Positions 1-10,796 of a DNA stretch of 64,000 nt are shown here, one piece after another. How positions within the stretch are numbered: position 1 is the stretch's first letter; each line of letters starts with the position of its first letter. A program made the translations under genes and the position numbers. This DNA is from Lunularia cruciata. Its lineage: Eukaryota; Streptophyta; Marchantiopsida; Lunulariales; Lunulariaceae. The notes under the pieces were generated by a model that made no database searches, was not told where the DNA came from, and saw only the letters and a program-made list of their open reading frames with translations. The DNA lies in assembly GCA_948567375.1 (NCBI GenBank), contig OX419762.1, forward strand, positions 20,080,727 through 20,144,726. Direction: 5' to 3'.

Positions 1-753
1 CACTAATGGCACGTAGTATCCTGAAGTACTCAAGATTAGAGTACTTGAATGATTTTTATCTTTTATCTTTTATCTATCAAGATCCAAGATATAAATCAGT
101 TAAATAGAAATAAAACTTGCATGGTGAGTTAATTCTTTGCAGAATGAAAAGTGTAGCAATGCAATCACCCAATATGTACCAATTATTATATGAGATCTGT
201 TACAACCTTGTTTTCAATATAAATTCAAGTAAACATCGATATATTTCCACTTGCTTTTCCTAATCAAAACAAGAACCTATCTACTCTTTACCCAATAGAG
301 AAAATATTCTAATCTTCTGACTATTTTTTCAAACTCCATCTATACATTGATTAGCATGAATTGCCTTTCATAATTGATATATATATTGTATGTTGTCTTT
401 CAATTTGTCTTTAGATTTACCTCTCTTTATGCGGATGATATTTCTTTAAACAATCTATCTTGATTCTTAATAGTTGCAATGTTATCTAAAGGTCTTGTTT
501 TCAAAAGAAAATCTGAAACAATTAGTTAAGAAAATTCACTTATTAGAAAATTCTTACGTCTTTTATCCATGTATTGGTGGAAATCCAAATATAGTACTAT
601 AACAAAAAAATCTTTTCAATAGATCTCATCTAATTCCTCAATGTGGTTTTAGAGTATTATTCATCCTACATTCCTTGATACATAACTATGAATCCTTCTA
701 TCTAACTATAATACCAATAGCTAGATATATTATATGACAAGAAAATTGCCTTG
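1..753. other. AT-rich stretch without recognisable genes
   Basis: I see no convincing coding frame, RNA gene or repeat structure here. The base composition is AT-rich like the other decayed intergenic parts of the window. Confidence 0.5.
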
Positions 754-1297
754 GTAACACCTGGAAGGATATTATATATGATGGACTAAGTAGATCAGAT
801 AGAGGTATCACCAAAAGAGTACTTTCACTAATAGAGCAGGAGCCAAAAATAGCTTGAAAACTTCAAAGCCAATTTTAAAGGCATAAATAGATGAGTTAGG
901 CCTTGAACGTGTGTTCCTTTCTTCCTCCAAGGATGGTAAATGCTAGCCTTCTCTCCCCTATATTTCTCTCATCAAGAGCATTCCCATGGTACCTCAACCA
1001 TGCAATTATGAGATTCCTACAAGGTTCCCTAAAGATTTGTTCTAATCAAATCTTGTTTGACCAACCAAATAAGACCTGAACCAACATGTTACCCATGCAA
1101 GCAACTAATCTAAGGTTAGAGATTTTGGACATGTCACCAATCCATCTATCTGATCCAAGAGTGGAGCTTCCTTTGTGTGAATCCTCTTTGCTATATAATA
1201 AAGACAAGGTGCTCCTTTGGGGCATCGGAGTTTTGAGTGTAAAGCTTTATGTTTCTTCTTATGGGTTTCTCTTGGGGGTTCTCTTATCCTTGGAACA
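754..1297 (+). repeat. Putative 5' LTR of decayed gypsy element A
   Basis: The stretch begins TGGTAACACC and ends GGAACA, six bases before a tRNA primer-binding site at 1304, where an LTR should end. A TATA-like GCATAAATAG lies near 882. No second copy exists in the window, so the left boundary is a guess from the TG...CA rule. Confidence 0.3.
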
Positions 1298-1303
1298 TTA
1301 AAA

Positions 1304-1315
1304 TGGTATCAGAGT
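1304..1315 (+). other. Primer-binding site (initiator Met-tRNA type), element A
   Basis: TGGTATCAGAGT differs by one base from TGGTATCAGAGC, the complement of the 3' end of plant initiator Met-tRNA, which primes reverse transcription in many plant LTR retrotransposons. It marks the start of the internal region of element A. Confidence 0.7.
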
Positions 1316-1575
1316 AGTTTTTTTAATCCAAGGGAGTGGATCACCCCTCTTGGAGGAACATGGACTATTGAGATTGAGTTGAAAAATTGTAGTGCATACA
1401 ATAGATTAAGAGTGTTTAAGATAGAAGATGGGATGGAGGCTCCTAGAGGAAAATTTCCTACACCTCACTTTCCATTCTTGAATCCATTCCACATCAAGAT
1501 TATATATATCTAGCAAGAGCAAGTGAGAGTATATCTTGTTTACCATTTCAAAGTAGAGTTCATAGATATAATGAT

Positions 1576-3484
1576 GGATTCATCTAACCTTGTGATTCTA
1601 CCTATAAAGATCTATGATATAGAGTGGAATTTGATGATTTATATTCTATTGTGATGGATTTGAATATACCAAATCCTCTCCCTTTCAACCCTCAGGTAGA
1701 AATTTGCTATGTCGTAAGACCAAAAGTGATGTTTAGTGATTTTGTAGTCCGCAATTTTGGTGAGGAATATTATCAACAGAGGATAGCCTTTGAAGTTCCA
1801 ATAGTAATCCCATTAGTGTGTGCCTCCTCTTGAGTGATCATATTAACTCTCTATTGAAGTAAGACGTAGCGATTGAGCATTTGACGTATGTAGGAATCAT
1901 GGACTTGCAATTACAAGATTTGATGCAAGGAATATATGGGATGTTCAATGAGTTTTGAGATATCACGATGACCATGGATGCATTGCAAATTTGAGTACAA
2001 ATCTTCAAGAATGATCAAGCAATGCAAGAAGGAGAACCATCTCAAAACCCCAATACTAGTGGCAAGAGTTCTTAAAGAGTCACTCATGCTAATGACACTG
2101 ACCCCAGTCAACAATGAAGCCACATTGTTACTATGGATGAAGAAAACATGCAATATCTAGCCTTACAAGGAGTAACATTCCATGGGAGTAGTGGAGATTT
2201 GATTTCAAGAATGAATTGATACATCCAATTATTCATAATGGAGATTAAAAATCATTTTGCAAGCTTGTTTTCATGTTGGTACCTGCTTGATAAAGCCTTC
2301 ACATGGTACCATGCTTGGGAATGATCAATGTTGGCAGAAGGAAGAGAGGTCACTTGGATGGCAATGTAAGAAAGGCCACTAAATAATTTCCAATGCATGG
2401 ATTCCGTGCAATTGGCCTAAACCCAATTATGGGAGTTGAAGTAGAAGAACAACGTTCAAGAGTACGTGGAGGCAATTCTTGATCCACAAGTTGCAATAAC
2501 AAACATGAGTCTAGCAAAAGCTTTGGACAATTTCAAACAAGGATTAAAAGAGCAAATTTGCCAAGAAGTAATGGTATAAAATCCTTGCATTATTTTTGAA
2601 GCCATTGCTTGTGCTCAAAAGAATAGCAAGGGCACTTTGAGGAGTGAAGAGATAGTCTCGACTCAACATTATTGGGCTGAAACACATCACTTTAGTAGAC
2701 CAGTTCCTATGGAATTGGGCAACATTCAGTTTCAAGACCAAGGAGCACAACTACTCCAAGGAGAATAGAAAAGGGAGGGGAGAAAGAAGAGATGGAGTCC
2801 CATGAGGAAAAGGGACTCAAGCAGAACAATGTTGTTGTTACAATTGCGGCCGAGTTAGCACATAACCATTAACTATGTCTTTAGAGGCCCTTGGCCTTCC
2901 ATACATGCAATTCTTGAACAACATGGAGAGACAAATTGAACAAGAGGATGCAAAAATCACGTTGAAAAAATGAAGATCGCTAGTAAATATACCTCGTGGC
3001 TTTTTTGGCTCGATGGAGAAGCAAAAAAGCAAGGAGAAGAAGAAGACAAGTGCACAAAGATCAAGGAAGAAAAACTCACAATTGATTGTCATGAATGGAG
3101 TCCTAGAATGCAATCAGGTCAGAGTATTCATAGACCATGGAATAACAAAGAATTTCTTGTCTTGCTCTATTGCAATAAGATTGGTGATGGATCTATAGAA
3201 GGATGACAATAAAGAAGTAGAGTTACCTAATGGGCAGATAGAGAGGATTGAGTCGTTATCTAAAAATGTAGTCTTCTTTATATGAGAGTATCGAGAAGAA
3301 ATTGAGTAGTGAGTGATATGGCTAGCTTGTTATGATACAATCTTAGGCATACTATGGATAGAGCATTACAACCTTATGCTCAATTGGAGGAAGAAAGAAG
3401 TGAGAACTTGCTAATGGAATATCATTGGGTTAAAGAAAGAGCAAATATGCAAGAATTATCTCTCTATGTCATATGGACAACAAC
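1576..3484 (+). pseudogene. Decayed gag-protease of Ty3/gypsy element A, truncated
   Basis: Broken frames give a gag capsid-like segment (about 2160-2760), then half of a zinc knuckle (CYNCG, near 2840), then a protease-like segment near 3090-3160 reading VFIDHGITKNFLS. In active retropepsins this motif is D-S/T-G, so His replaces the Ser/Thr after the catalytic Asp. The start of gag (about 1624) resembles the start of gag in element B (IPNPLP versus PPNPLP), so A and B are related. The sequence stops where the LTR of B begins; no reverse transcriptase of A is found on the other side of B. Many stops and frameshifts: not functional. Confidence 0.7.
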
Positions 3485-3910
3485 TATAACAATATGGAGT
3501 TTAGCAATAAAGTTAGTCAGGCTTACGAAGTAGCACATAAGATAAATTAGCCTAGAATATTCCAGAAGTATCTAGGAAGCTTCTTGGGAAGCTTTCCGGC
3601 TAGCTTAGCTTGCACCTCAAGTAAGTAGCTTCTAGAAGGAAGCTTCTAGAAGCTTCCAATTAGCTTAGCTTGCACGCCAAGTAGGCGGCTTCTAGAAGGA
3701 AGCTTCTTGAGAAGCTTCCTAGTTAACTTGGCTTGCACTCTAAGAAAGCGGCTTGAGGAAGCTTCTTGAGAAGCTTCTCAAGGGCCTTGTATGCTATCTA
3801 TAAATACCAAAGCCAAAGCTCATGCTAGGCATTAGGAGTTTTCCTTCATTCAAGTGTCCCAATGTGAGTTTCCGTTCTCCTATTTCTCTCCTTGGATTCG
3901 GTCTTTTACA
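3485..3910 (+). repeat. 5' LTR of element B
   Basis: Pairs with 7072-7484 over its whole length. It starts TATAAC (first G of TG lost; the 3' copy has TGTAAC) and ends TTTACA just before the primer site. It holds three degenerate tandem units of about 60 bp rich in GAAGCTTC palindromes, then a TATA box (TATAAATA, 3799-3806). It differs from the 3' LTR by an extra 12-13 bp unit near 3762 and by point changes. Confidence 0.9.
3639..3656 (+). promoter_or_regulatory. Perfect four-unit heat-shock element in LTR
   Basis: GAA-GC-TTC-TA-GAA-GC-TTC fits the heat-shock factor consensus nGAAnnTTCnnGAAnnTTCn in all four units and lies about 145 bp upstream of the TATA box. The same 18 bp occurs in the 3' LTR at 7226-7243. 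Further TTC/GAA palindromes surround it in other spacings. Confidence 0.6.
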
Positions 3911-3911
3911 T

Positions 3912-3923
3912 TGGTATCAGAGC
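3912..3923 (+). other. Primer-binding site of element B
   Basis: TGGTATCAGAGC is the exact complement of the 3' end of plant initiator Met-tRNA and begins two bases after the 5' LTR. Confidence 0.9.
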
Positions 3924-3932
3924 AAGAATGGG

Positions 3933-4583
3933 ATGGATGGAATTTATGGACCACCAAATCCACTTCCACCAAACCATTGGGATTTTTGCGTCCAAATACT
4001 ACCCAAGTATTGTTTCACACAATTCATCACCTTGCACTTTGGACAAGATTTTTTGCATATGATCACCATATCTGAGGAACCCTTGGTGCTTCCGATTGTA
4101 ACTTATGGAGAACGGTGGACGTGTTATTTTATGTGTTAATAAATTAGATAGATTGGGAGTGGTGTGATAGAGTAGCAACCATGGCGGCAATACCCAATGT
4201 TATCTTTGCTATGTAGCAACAAATTGAGCACCTTACTCAATGGTTGGATGAACAAGATCTTCAACAACAAGAGCAAGTGGAGAGAGTACCAATTTGAGAA
4301 AGAGAAGATTGGATCAGATTCCCTAAACCCAAGGTATTTGAAGGCAAGAATCTTTTGAGTGCAGTGGAGAATTTTGTGTTTGATTGTGAATGTTATTTTG
4401 AAGCTACCAATCTACAAGACGAGCAAAAACAAATTCTCTTGGCTTCTAGCCAATTGGATGGAGTAGCAAAGCTATGATGGAGATTTTGAGTGAAGCAAGC
4501 TGAACGACAAATTGTTACACCAATCTTGACATGGGTAGAATTCAAGAGCGCAATAATTAGTCGGTTCCAAGCTATAAATGCCA
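3933..4583 (+). pseudogene. gag fragment of element B
   Basis: Broken frames give an N-terminal segment starting near the Met at 3933, then a capsid-like segment at about 4300-4580 (read as DWIRFPKPKVFEG, then a region ending in VEFKSAIISRF, as in plant chromovirus gag). The sequence is cut at 4584, where a fold-back joins it to reverse transcriptase. Several TAG and TGA stops. Confidence 0.65.
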
Positions 4584-4626
4584 CACATACCTTGTGCAAA
4601 AGACTGCCTTTTGCACAAGGTATGTG
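4584..4626. repeat. 18-bp perfect fold-back at the internal deletion junction of B
   Basis: Bases 4584-4601 are the exact reverse complement of 4609-4626, with a 7-base spacer. The right arm is the normal reverse-transcriptase sequence (CTRY...HFEWRVLPF), so the left arm is the extra, inverted copy, sitting exactly where gag is joined to RT. Confidence 0.85.
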
Positions 4627-5560
4627 CATTTTGAGTGGAGAGTTTTACCTTTCAAACTCACTAATGCTCCAGCAGTCTTCATAGATCAGATGCATTGGGT
4701 GTTGGATGGACTATTGGATCGGTCAATGGTGTTGTTCTTGGATGATATCTTAATCTATAGCAAGACAGATATTGAACATGTAAATCATGTGCGAGAAGTC
4801 CTAAGATGACTATGATAATGGAAATTTAACTGCAAGAAGTCAAAGTGTACCTTTTGGCAGAAGGAGGTTACCTTCTTGGGTCATAAGATCTCCTTAGAGG
4901 GGATCAAGATGGAAGAAGAGAAGATCAAGGCCATTACTGATTGGCCTCCCCCAAAGGATGCTATAGAAGTACAAGCATTCAATGGATTGGCCAGTTTTTA
5001 CCGGCGGTTCATCCACTATTATGCTCATGTGGCTACACCATTGATTGACCTCTTGGGAAAGAACTTGAGCTTCCAGTGGAACACCAAGCATGAAGAAGCA
5101 TTCCAGAAGTTGAAACATATGGTGTCTTCAAGATCCATTCTTCAACCATATGATCCTCAACTACCTTGTGTGGTTGATTTTGATGCTTCTAACTTTGCAA
5201 TTGGAGCTATGTTGCAACAAGAATTCCCAAATGGACTACATCCCATTGCCTTTGTGTCTCACCGACTAAATACAGCTGAAAAAAATTACTTTGCTTGAGA
5301 TCAGGAACAACTTGCAATGGTATATGCCACCAAGGTATGGAGGCATTATCTCTTGGGGAAACAAGTGATCATGCAAATTGATCACAAGCCATTGTTGCAA
5401 ACCTTACACCTAGAGCACATGAAGAGTCAACATCATTGATAGGAAGAGCAACTTCAATTGTTTGACATCAAACTTGAGTACAACTAGGCCGGTTCCATGT
5501 CATCCTTGATGCTCTATCATGACGACCTGATTTGAAGTCTCTTCCTCTCATCGCGGCAGC
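4602..5560 (+). pseudogene. Reverse transcriptase-RNase H fragment of element B
   Basis: Recognisable RT motifs are LPFKLTNAPAVF (near 4650), FLDDILIYSKT (near 4737) with the catalytic DD, and FLGHKIS (near 4873). RNase H begins at CVVDFDASNFAIGAML (near 5168). The front of RT is missing because of the deletion at 4584-4602. Stops interrupt the frame at about 4807 and 5296, and frameshifts follow. Nonfunctional. Confidence 0.85.
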
Positions 5561-5659
5561 AATTACGATGGTGTCAATTAACCTCAATATCCATAACTAG
5601 TTTCAATTAGCTCTACAACAAGATCCCTTCTTCCAAATGGTACATGGTCGTCTAACAAC

Positions 5660-6840
5660 AAGTGACAAGGAGTACAACACCTTCTCCTTCAAGGAAGGCC
5701 TTCTATTCCATGCGGCCCGGATCTATGTTCCAGCCAAAGGTGATCTTTGACTTGTGCGCCTTCAAGAAGCCCATGATTTACCCATTGCTGGTCACATGGG
5801 TGTGGACAAGACCTTGGGTACCCTCCAATGTCAATGGTGGTGGCCTAACATGCACGAGATGTTTGAGAATTTGTCCAATCATGTGAGAGTTGCCAACGTA
5901 ACAAGGCCAACAACCAGAAGCTGAGTGGACTCCTTCAACCGCTTGCCATGCCATCAGCTCGTTGGGAGCATGTGAGCTTGGATCTCATCACATCCTTGCC
6001 AAAGATAAAACAAGGACACACCGCCATCATGGTGTTTGTGGATAAGCTTAGTAAGCAAATTCACTTGGCACCAACCTGTGATACCGTGGATGCTCCAACC
6101 TTAGCACAAATCTACTTTGACAATGTCTTCAAGCATCATGGGCTGCCATGCGTACTCATCTCTGACCATGATCCTCAATTTACCGGGAAGTTTTGGCAAG
6201 CACTCTTTCAGAGACTCAACACCAAGCTTGCTTTGTCCATGGCCTATCATCCTCAAACTGATGAACAAACCAAACATGCAAATCATACATTAGAGGATAT
6301 GTTACGTGCCTTTGTCAATGTCCACCATACCAATTGGGATGAATGTCTTGCCGTTGCAGAATTTGCCTACAACAATTCCAAACAGGCAAGCACCGGATTC
6401 TCTCCTTTCTTTCTCAAATTTGGCCAAGATCCGCTTGTTCCAGATTCTCTTCTTGCTCCCCCTCCATCTCAAGTTCCTCATACTTCCACATTCTTGACTA
6501 CTATATCCCAATCTCTCCAACAACCCAAGTCTCACCTCCTTGTTGCTCAAAATTGCCAAAAACAATATGCAGACCACCATCATCGTGATATCACCTTTGC
6601 AGTTGGTGATTAAGTCATGTTATTCTCCAGTAACCTCCTTCTCCCACTTGATTCCCAAGTTCATAAACTTGCCCCTAATTGGATAGGACCTTTGATATCA
6701 CCCAAATTGTCTCTCTTGTTGCTTATCGACTTGCCTTGCCTTGTCACATGCGTATCCATCTTGTCTTTCATGTTTCCAAGTTGAAACCCTTTGTTCCTAA
6801 CTCCTCTTCCTTTTCCTCTTGAGTCCAACCTCCCCCTCTT
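5660..6840 (+). pseudogene. Integrase of element B, catalytic Glu lost
   Basis: A frameshifted HHCC zinc-binding segment (about 5770-5900, with AGHMGVDKTL) is followed by an open stretch at 5948-6613 carrying the catalytic core. The first Asp is in VSLDLIT, the second in ISDHDPQF. The third acidic residue should be the Glu of the QTER motif, but the codon at 6272-6274 is AAA (Lys; QTKH). The C-terminal region is frameshifted. Confidence 0.85.
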
Positions 6841-6849
6841 CTTGTCCCT

Positions 6850-7036
6850 ATCAATGATCATGAGGAGTACAAAGTTGATCGTATCCTTGTGCGTTGCTAT
6901 ATTCAACGAGGCCGTCGCCAACATACGGAGTACAAGGTCCTTTGGAAAGGGTATCCCCTTCATGATGCCACCTGTGAACCTCTTTCTCACCTCTAGAATG
7001 CACAAACGGCCATCTAGGAATTTGAAGCTTCACTAG
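6850..7036 (+). pseudogene. Integrase C-terminal chromodomain of element B
   Basis: The frame reads EEYKVDRIL, then EYKVLWKGYP, then an ATCEP-like segment and a final helix, the layout of chromodomains at the end of chromovirus integrases. Such domains are thought to bind methylated H3K9 and steer integration. Two TAG codons at CAG/GAG-type positions break the last helix. Confidence 0.8.
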
Positions 7037-7071
7037 CGACAAGGACGTCACCAACTAGCAGCAGGGGAATA

Positions 7072-7484
7072 TGTAACAATATGGAGTTTAGCGATGAAGT
7101 TAGTTGGCCTTACAAAGTAGCACATAAGACAAAGTAGCCTAGAATATTCTAGAAGTATCTAGGAAGCTTCTTGGGAAGCCTCCCGGCTAGCTTAGCTTGC
7201 ACCTCAAGTAAGTAGCTTCTAGAAGGAAGCTTCTAGAAGCTTCCAACTAGCTTAGCTTGCACACCAAGTAGGCAGCTTCTAGAAGGAAGCTTCTTGAGAA
7301 GCTTCCTAGTTAACTTGGCTTGCACTCTAAGATAGCAGCTTGAGGAAGCTTCTCAAGGGCCTTGTATGCTACCTATAAATACCAAAGCCAAAGCTCATGC
7401 TAGGCATTAAGAGTTTTTCCTCATTCAAGTATCCCAATGTGAGTTTCCATTCTCCTTTTCCCTCCTCGGATGCGGTCTTTTACA
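7072..7484 (+). repeat. 3' LTR of element B
   Basis: Starts TGTAACAATATGG just after a purine-rich tract (GCAGGGGAATA, 7061-7071) that fits a polypurine tract, and ends TTTACA. It carries the same heat-shock element (7226-7243) and TATAAATA box as the 5' LTR. Immediately downstream is gag of element C. Confidence 0.9.
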
Positions 7485-8870
7485 AAGAGCCTACGCAAGG
7501 CATACACTTGCATGAGATGGCTGATCAATTTTACTTAGGGAGTTATTGAGGCCCAAGCAGTCCAATTTTGGTATAGGATACTGGATAGTGAGTTGCAATG
7601 TAAAGTGTGTGATGTTATGTTGTTACAAGCTACTTCACCTACTTTGGTAGTGGTCTTTGGTTTGGCTAAGTGTATTGAGCTCAACATGATGGAAGAGAGA
7701 GTGGTGACATTTGGATTTGGTAGGAAGACCTCATCCACAACTATTACTTCTTCCAGAGTGCAATAGAGTGCACCACGCCATGTTAATTCTCAAGGATAGG
7801 TTGGACAGCCTAGATCCTATGGAGCAAGTGGAGGCCCTACTATAGCTAGACCTTTACCTTCATTTTTGGGTCAACATCAACCAATGAGTGGTGGTGTTGC
7901 TTGTTAGACTTGTGGTAGACCTCATCATATGAGAGAGTGCACTCAATGTAGTGGACCTTATACATTTGGTGCATCACAACCAATGCAGAGATAATGTGAG
8001 CATTGTCGTAGATTTGGTCACACCAGTGATTGATACTTTGACCTACACCTGGAGTGGTAGAGCTACTATGGTAGGTGGTAGAGGAGCTCCAGGTCATGGA
8101 AGATGAGGTGGTAGAGGTGGTGATAAAGGATCAACACCTAGTAGGGGTGTAATACCTACTCTTACTTCTAATAAAACCATGGATACTTGGATCAAGCAAT
8201 TGGAGTAGAGATTGGCTAGCATGGCCATAGCTCAAAGGAGATCAAATTTGGGTGTTGAGGCTTCCATCTCATATGCGGGTGATAGAGACATCTTAGACAT
8301 CATGTGCGGAGCAGCATAGGTGGATGCACCTGCCATAAAGATTAGGAGTGCAGTATGTGCTCCATAGCCAAGAGGAGCATTAGTAGAGTTGGACCCACAA
8401 AGAGGAGAGGTTGGTAGATAGGTCAAACTTCCCTAGTCTTTTACACTCTTAAGGCACTACAAATGACATCCATGGCTCCTAGACGTCCTAGTGCAAGTGT
8501 GGTAGGTGGTGATGTGTGCATGATGGACTACCTATTAATCAGCTACCTAATACTACATAGATTGAATCTAGCATGATGTTAGGAGCGGCTCAGTTGATTA
8601 TGCATTTTCTAGTGTTCTTTGCCAATTACATGTGTACATTGGGAGTTGATCCCACCCTAGTTGGTTGGTTGCCATGCTTTGTGACAATAGAGATGATATC
8701 GTTCCTACTACTAGAGAAGAGGTGGTTGATAGTGGAATGGAGTTGGTTGAGGAGCATGGGATCCACTCAATGACCAATGGTTTATTGCAAGCAACAAAAA
8801 TTAGATTGGAGGAGATACTAGCTAAACCGGCCTTTGAGTGAGTGCGGTTTACACCTAGAGTTGTCATATT
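7485..8870 (+). pseudogene. RetroDNMT copy C: decayed gag and zinc knuckles
   Basis: Begins mid-gag at the position matching 20231 in element D and follows D collinearly with many C-to-T and G-to-A changes. A capsid segment (EAQAVQFWYRILDSEL-like, near 7550) and two decayed zinc-knuckle regions (near 7900 and 8000) are recognisable. At the site of the first TAG of D (20623), C has a CAA/CAT-type sense codon. Many stops. The leader, the Y1 repeat and the front of gag are absent. Confidence 0.85.
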
Positions 8871-9190
8871 GGATAACTAGAGGGGGATTTTTTGTTTGGT
8901 GGGACCTTCAAGGAAGGTCTATACACCATAGAGTGTCTTATTAGACTCTAGTGTGCAGCCCTTTATGTTGAAGAAGGTTGCAATTGTTGGTTTGGAGTTA
9001 CAAAAAGCTAGTGTAGAGAGGTGTCCATTTCAGATCCAGACATCTCTATGTGGTGGTTCTATATAGTACATCACATGTGGAGAGCTTGTTGCTCAGATTT
9101 AGCCTGATCATCCAATTGATAGCTCTATGGTGAGAGCTCAAGCAATTGTGACCATAGTTGAGTCGTATGATGTGTTAGTTGGGAGCAATG
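8871..9190 (+). pseudogene. RetroDNMT copy C: decayed protease
   Basis: Collinear with 21626-21940 of D. The active-site region reads VLLDSSVQPFML where D has VLLDSGAQPLML, so the Gly-Ala after the catalytic Asp-Ser is altered. At the position of the second TAG of D (21853) this copy keeps CAG; a new TAG appears two codons later where D has CAG. Confidence 0.75.
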
Positions 9191-10140
9191 TTGTACCCCA
9201 TGGGTTTCAATATTGACTATTGGGAGGAGACAACCTCCTATAGACCAGGTTGGCAATCAGGTGAGGGATGTGTATGTTGCCTACCAATACATTTTAGTAG
9301 TGGTAGTCTTGGCTCACTATAGTAAAGGACATTGCAGCATCAATTTCAACTTTCAGTGGTTATGTTACTTGGCCTGGTGATTTTTTGGAGTGGAACACCC
9401 ATGTAGAGGATACTCTAATACCAAAGGAGATCATTGGATCTGGAGTACAAGTAGGATTGTTCCATCCACCTTGGATATTCCATTGTGGAATTTAGAGGAG
9501 GCATTGAAGCATCATGCAGATCAATTGGTGCAATAGGCTTGGAGTGGAGCCTTTGTACCATTAGGCGACTAGTGTGAAGATGAGACTCCAGAGTCAATTA
9601 CCTTGACACCTTTAGATACCACTCATTGCTTGGTAGTATCTAGTAGAGGCAATATATCTATTGGAGTTATTTGATGGGATTAGCATTGGACTAGTTGCGG
9701 TACTATAGGCAGGTATACAAGTATAGAGGCACTTGTATGTGGAAAGAAATGAGACTGTTAGGCAAGTCTCTCTACATCATGTGTCACACTTGGCCTATCA
9801 ATATCTTGAGTTATTACCAATGTCGGCAATTAGAGGTTACTTGAAGACCCTTCCAGCAAACATTTCTTTGTTGAGTGTGCAAGATTTAGAGAGACATGCT
9901 CCCATTCATTTGGTGATTTTTGGATGGCCATGTAAGAGGCATACGTGTGTTGACCAAGGCTTGCATTTTAGGATCCCCATTTTGTATGTTTTGAGAGATG
10001 TTACAAATACTACGACATCTCCAAGTTCATCAGTTTGTTTCTTTAGCTTACATTTTGGAGAACATCCCTTTGATTGGTGATTCTTGCACTCGGGTGGTGG
10101 CAAGTACACATTAGATCCATTCTTTGATGGGACCTACCGT
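9191..10140 (+). pseudogene. RetroDNMT copy C: 5' part of DNA methyltransferase
   Basis: Collinear with about 21941-22900 of D. Motif I is decayed (near 9660). Motif IV still reads FGWPCKRHT (near 9925), with the Pro-Cys pair kept. The frame is broken by several TAG/TGA codons. The copy is interrupted at 10140 by a 3.2 kb insertion and resumes at 13349-13353. Confidence 0.8.
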
Positions 10141-10796
10141 TGTCACGGGGATCATAAGGTCTCAAGATTGTGCCGGGCACTTGGCTGCCTGCGCTTAGGC
10201 TGTCTTGTTTGTCAATGACTTAGAAGTTTCCCCGTAGTCTGATGTTGGCACTACTCTCTGGCTTGGTGATAGCAACCCTTTTCTGGGCAACTTGTTTGCC
10301 ATTGTTCTAGAGTGAAAACCCTCCTCAATGGCTATTTGCATTAGGCTTTTGGATTATTTTTGTCCTTCTTGTTCCCTCAGCTACTGTTCATGGTCTATTA
10401 TTCCTGACTTTGTTCTTGGTCTGTTATTCTTGGGTTTAGTATGTTTTGGGTTTGGTAGGTTTTTGCAATAATGGTCTGGTCTGGTCTGGTCTCATAGAGA
10501 GGGATCTGGTAGGGTTTGCGGACTAGTCCACAGGTTATGCAATCAGACTCAACCCTTGGTAATTTTTTCAATGATCTGATCCATCTACATAGGCTGGACT
10601 AAGTACTCCAAAAATCATGTTCTTTCCTTACCATTTTTCACATATCAGATACACACATCCAATCATGAGGAATCTCATTTCCATCACAATACCAAGTCTT
10701 GCAGTTTATAAATCCTTTGGGAAAGGTCAAACGGCTCTTGACTAAACAGTGATCACATCAAGCACTCTGACTAACCAAGCATATAAAGGAAAGAAA

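Larger units (their letters stand above)
3485..7484 (+). mobile_element. Decayed chromodomain Ty3/gypsy element B
   Basis: Two LTRs (3485-3910 and 7072-7484) enclose a tRNA primer site, gag, reverse transcriptase, RNase H, integrase and a C-terminal chromodomain, which places it among plant chromoviruses. A large internal deletion at about 4600 removes the rest of gag, the protease and the front of RT. Stops and frameshifts occur throughout. The bases flanking the two LTRs (ACAAC left, AAGAG right) are not a duplication, and the flanks belong to two different elements (A and C). This suggests recombination between two B copies rather than one simple insertion. Confidence 0.85.
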
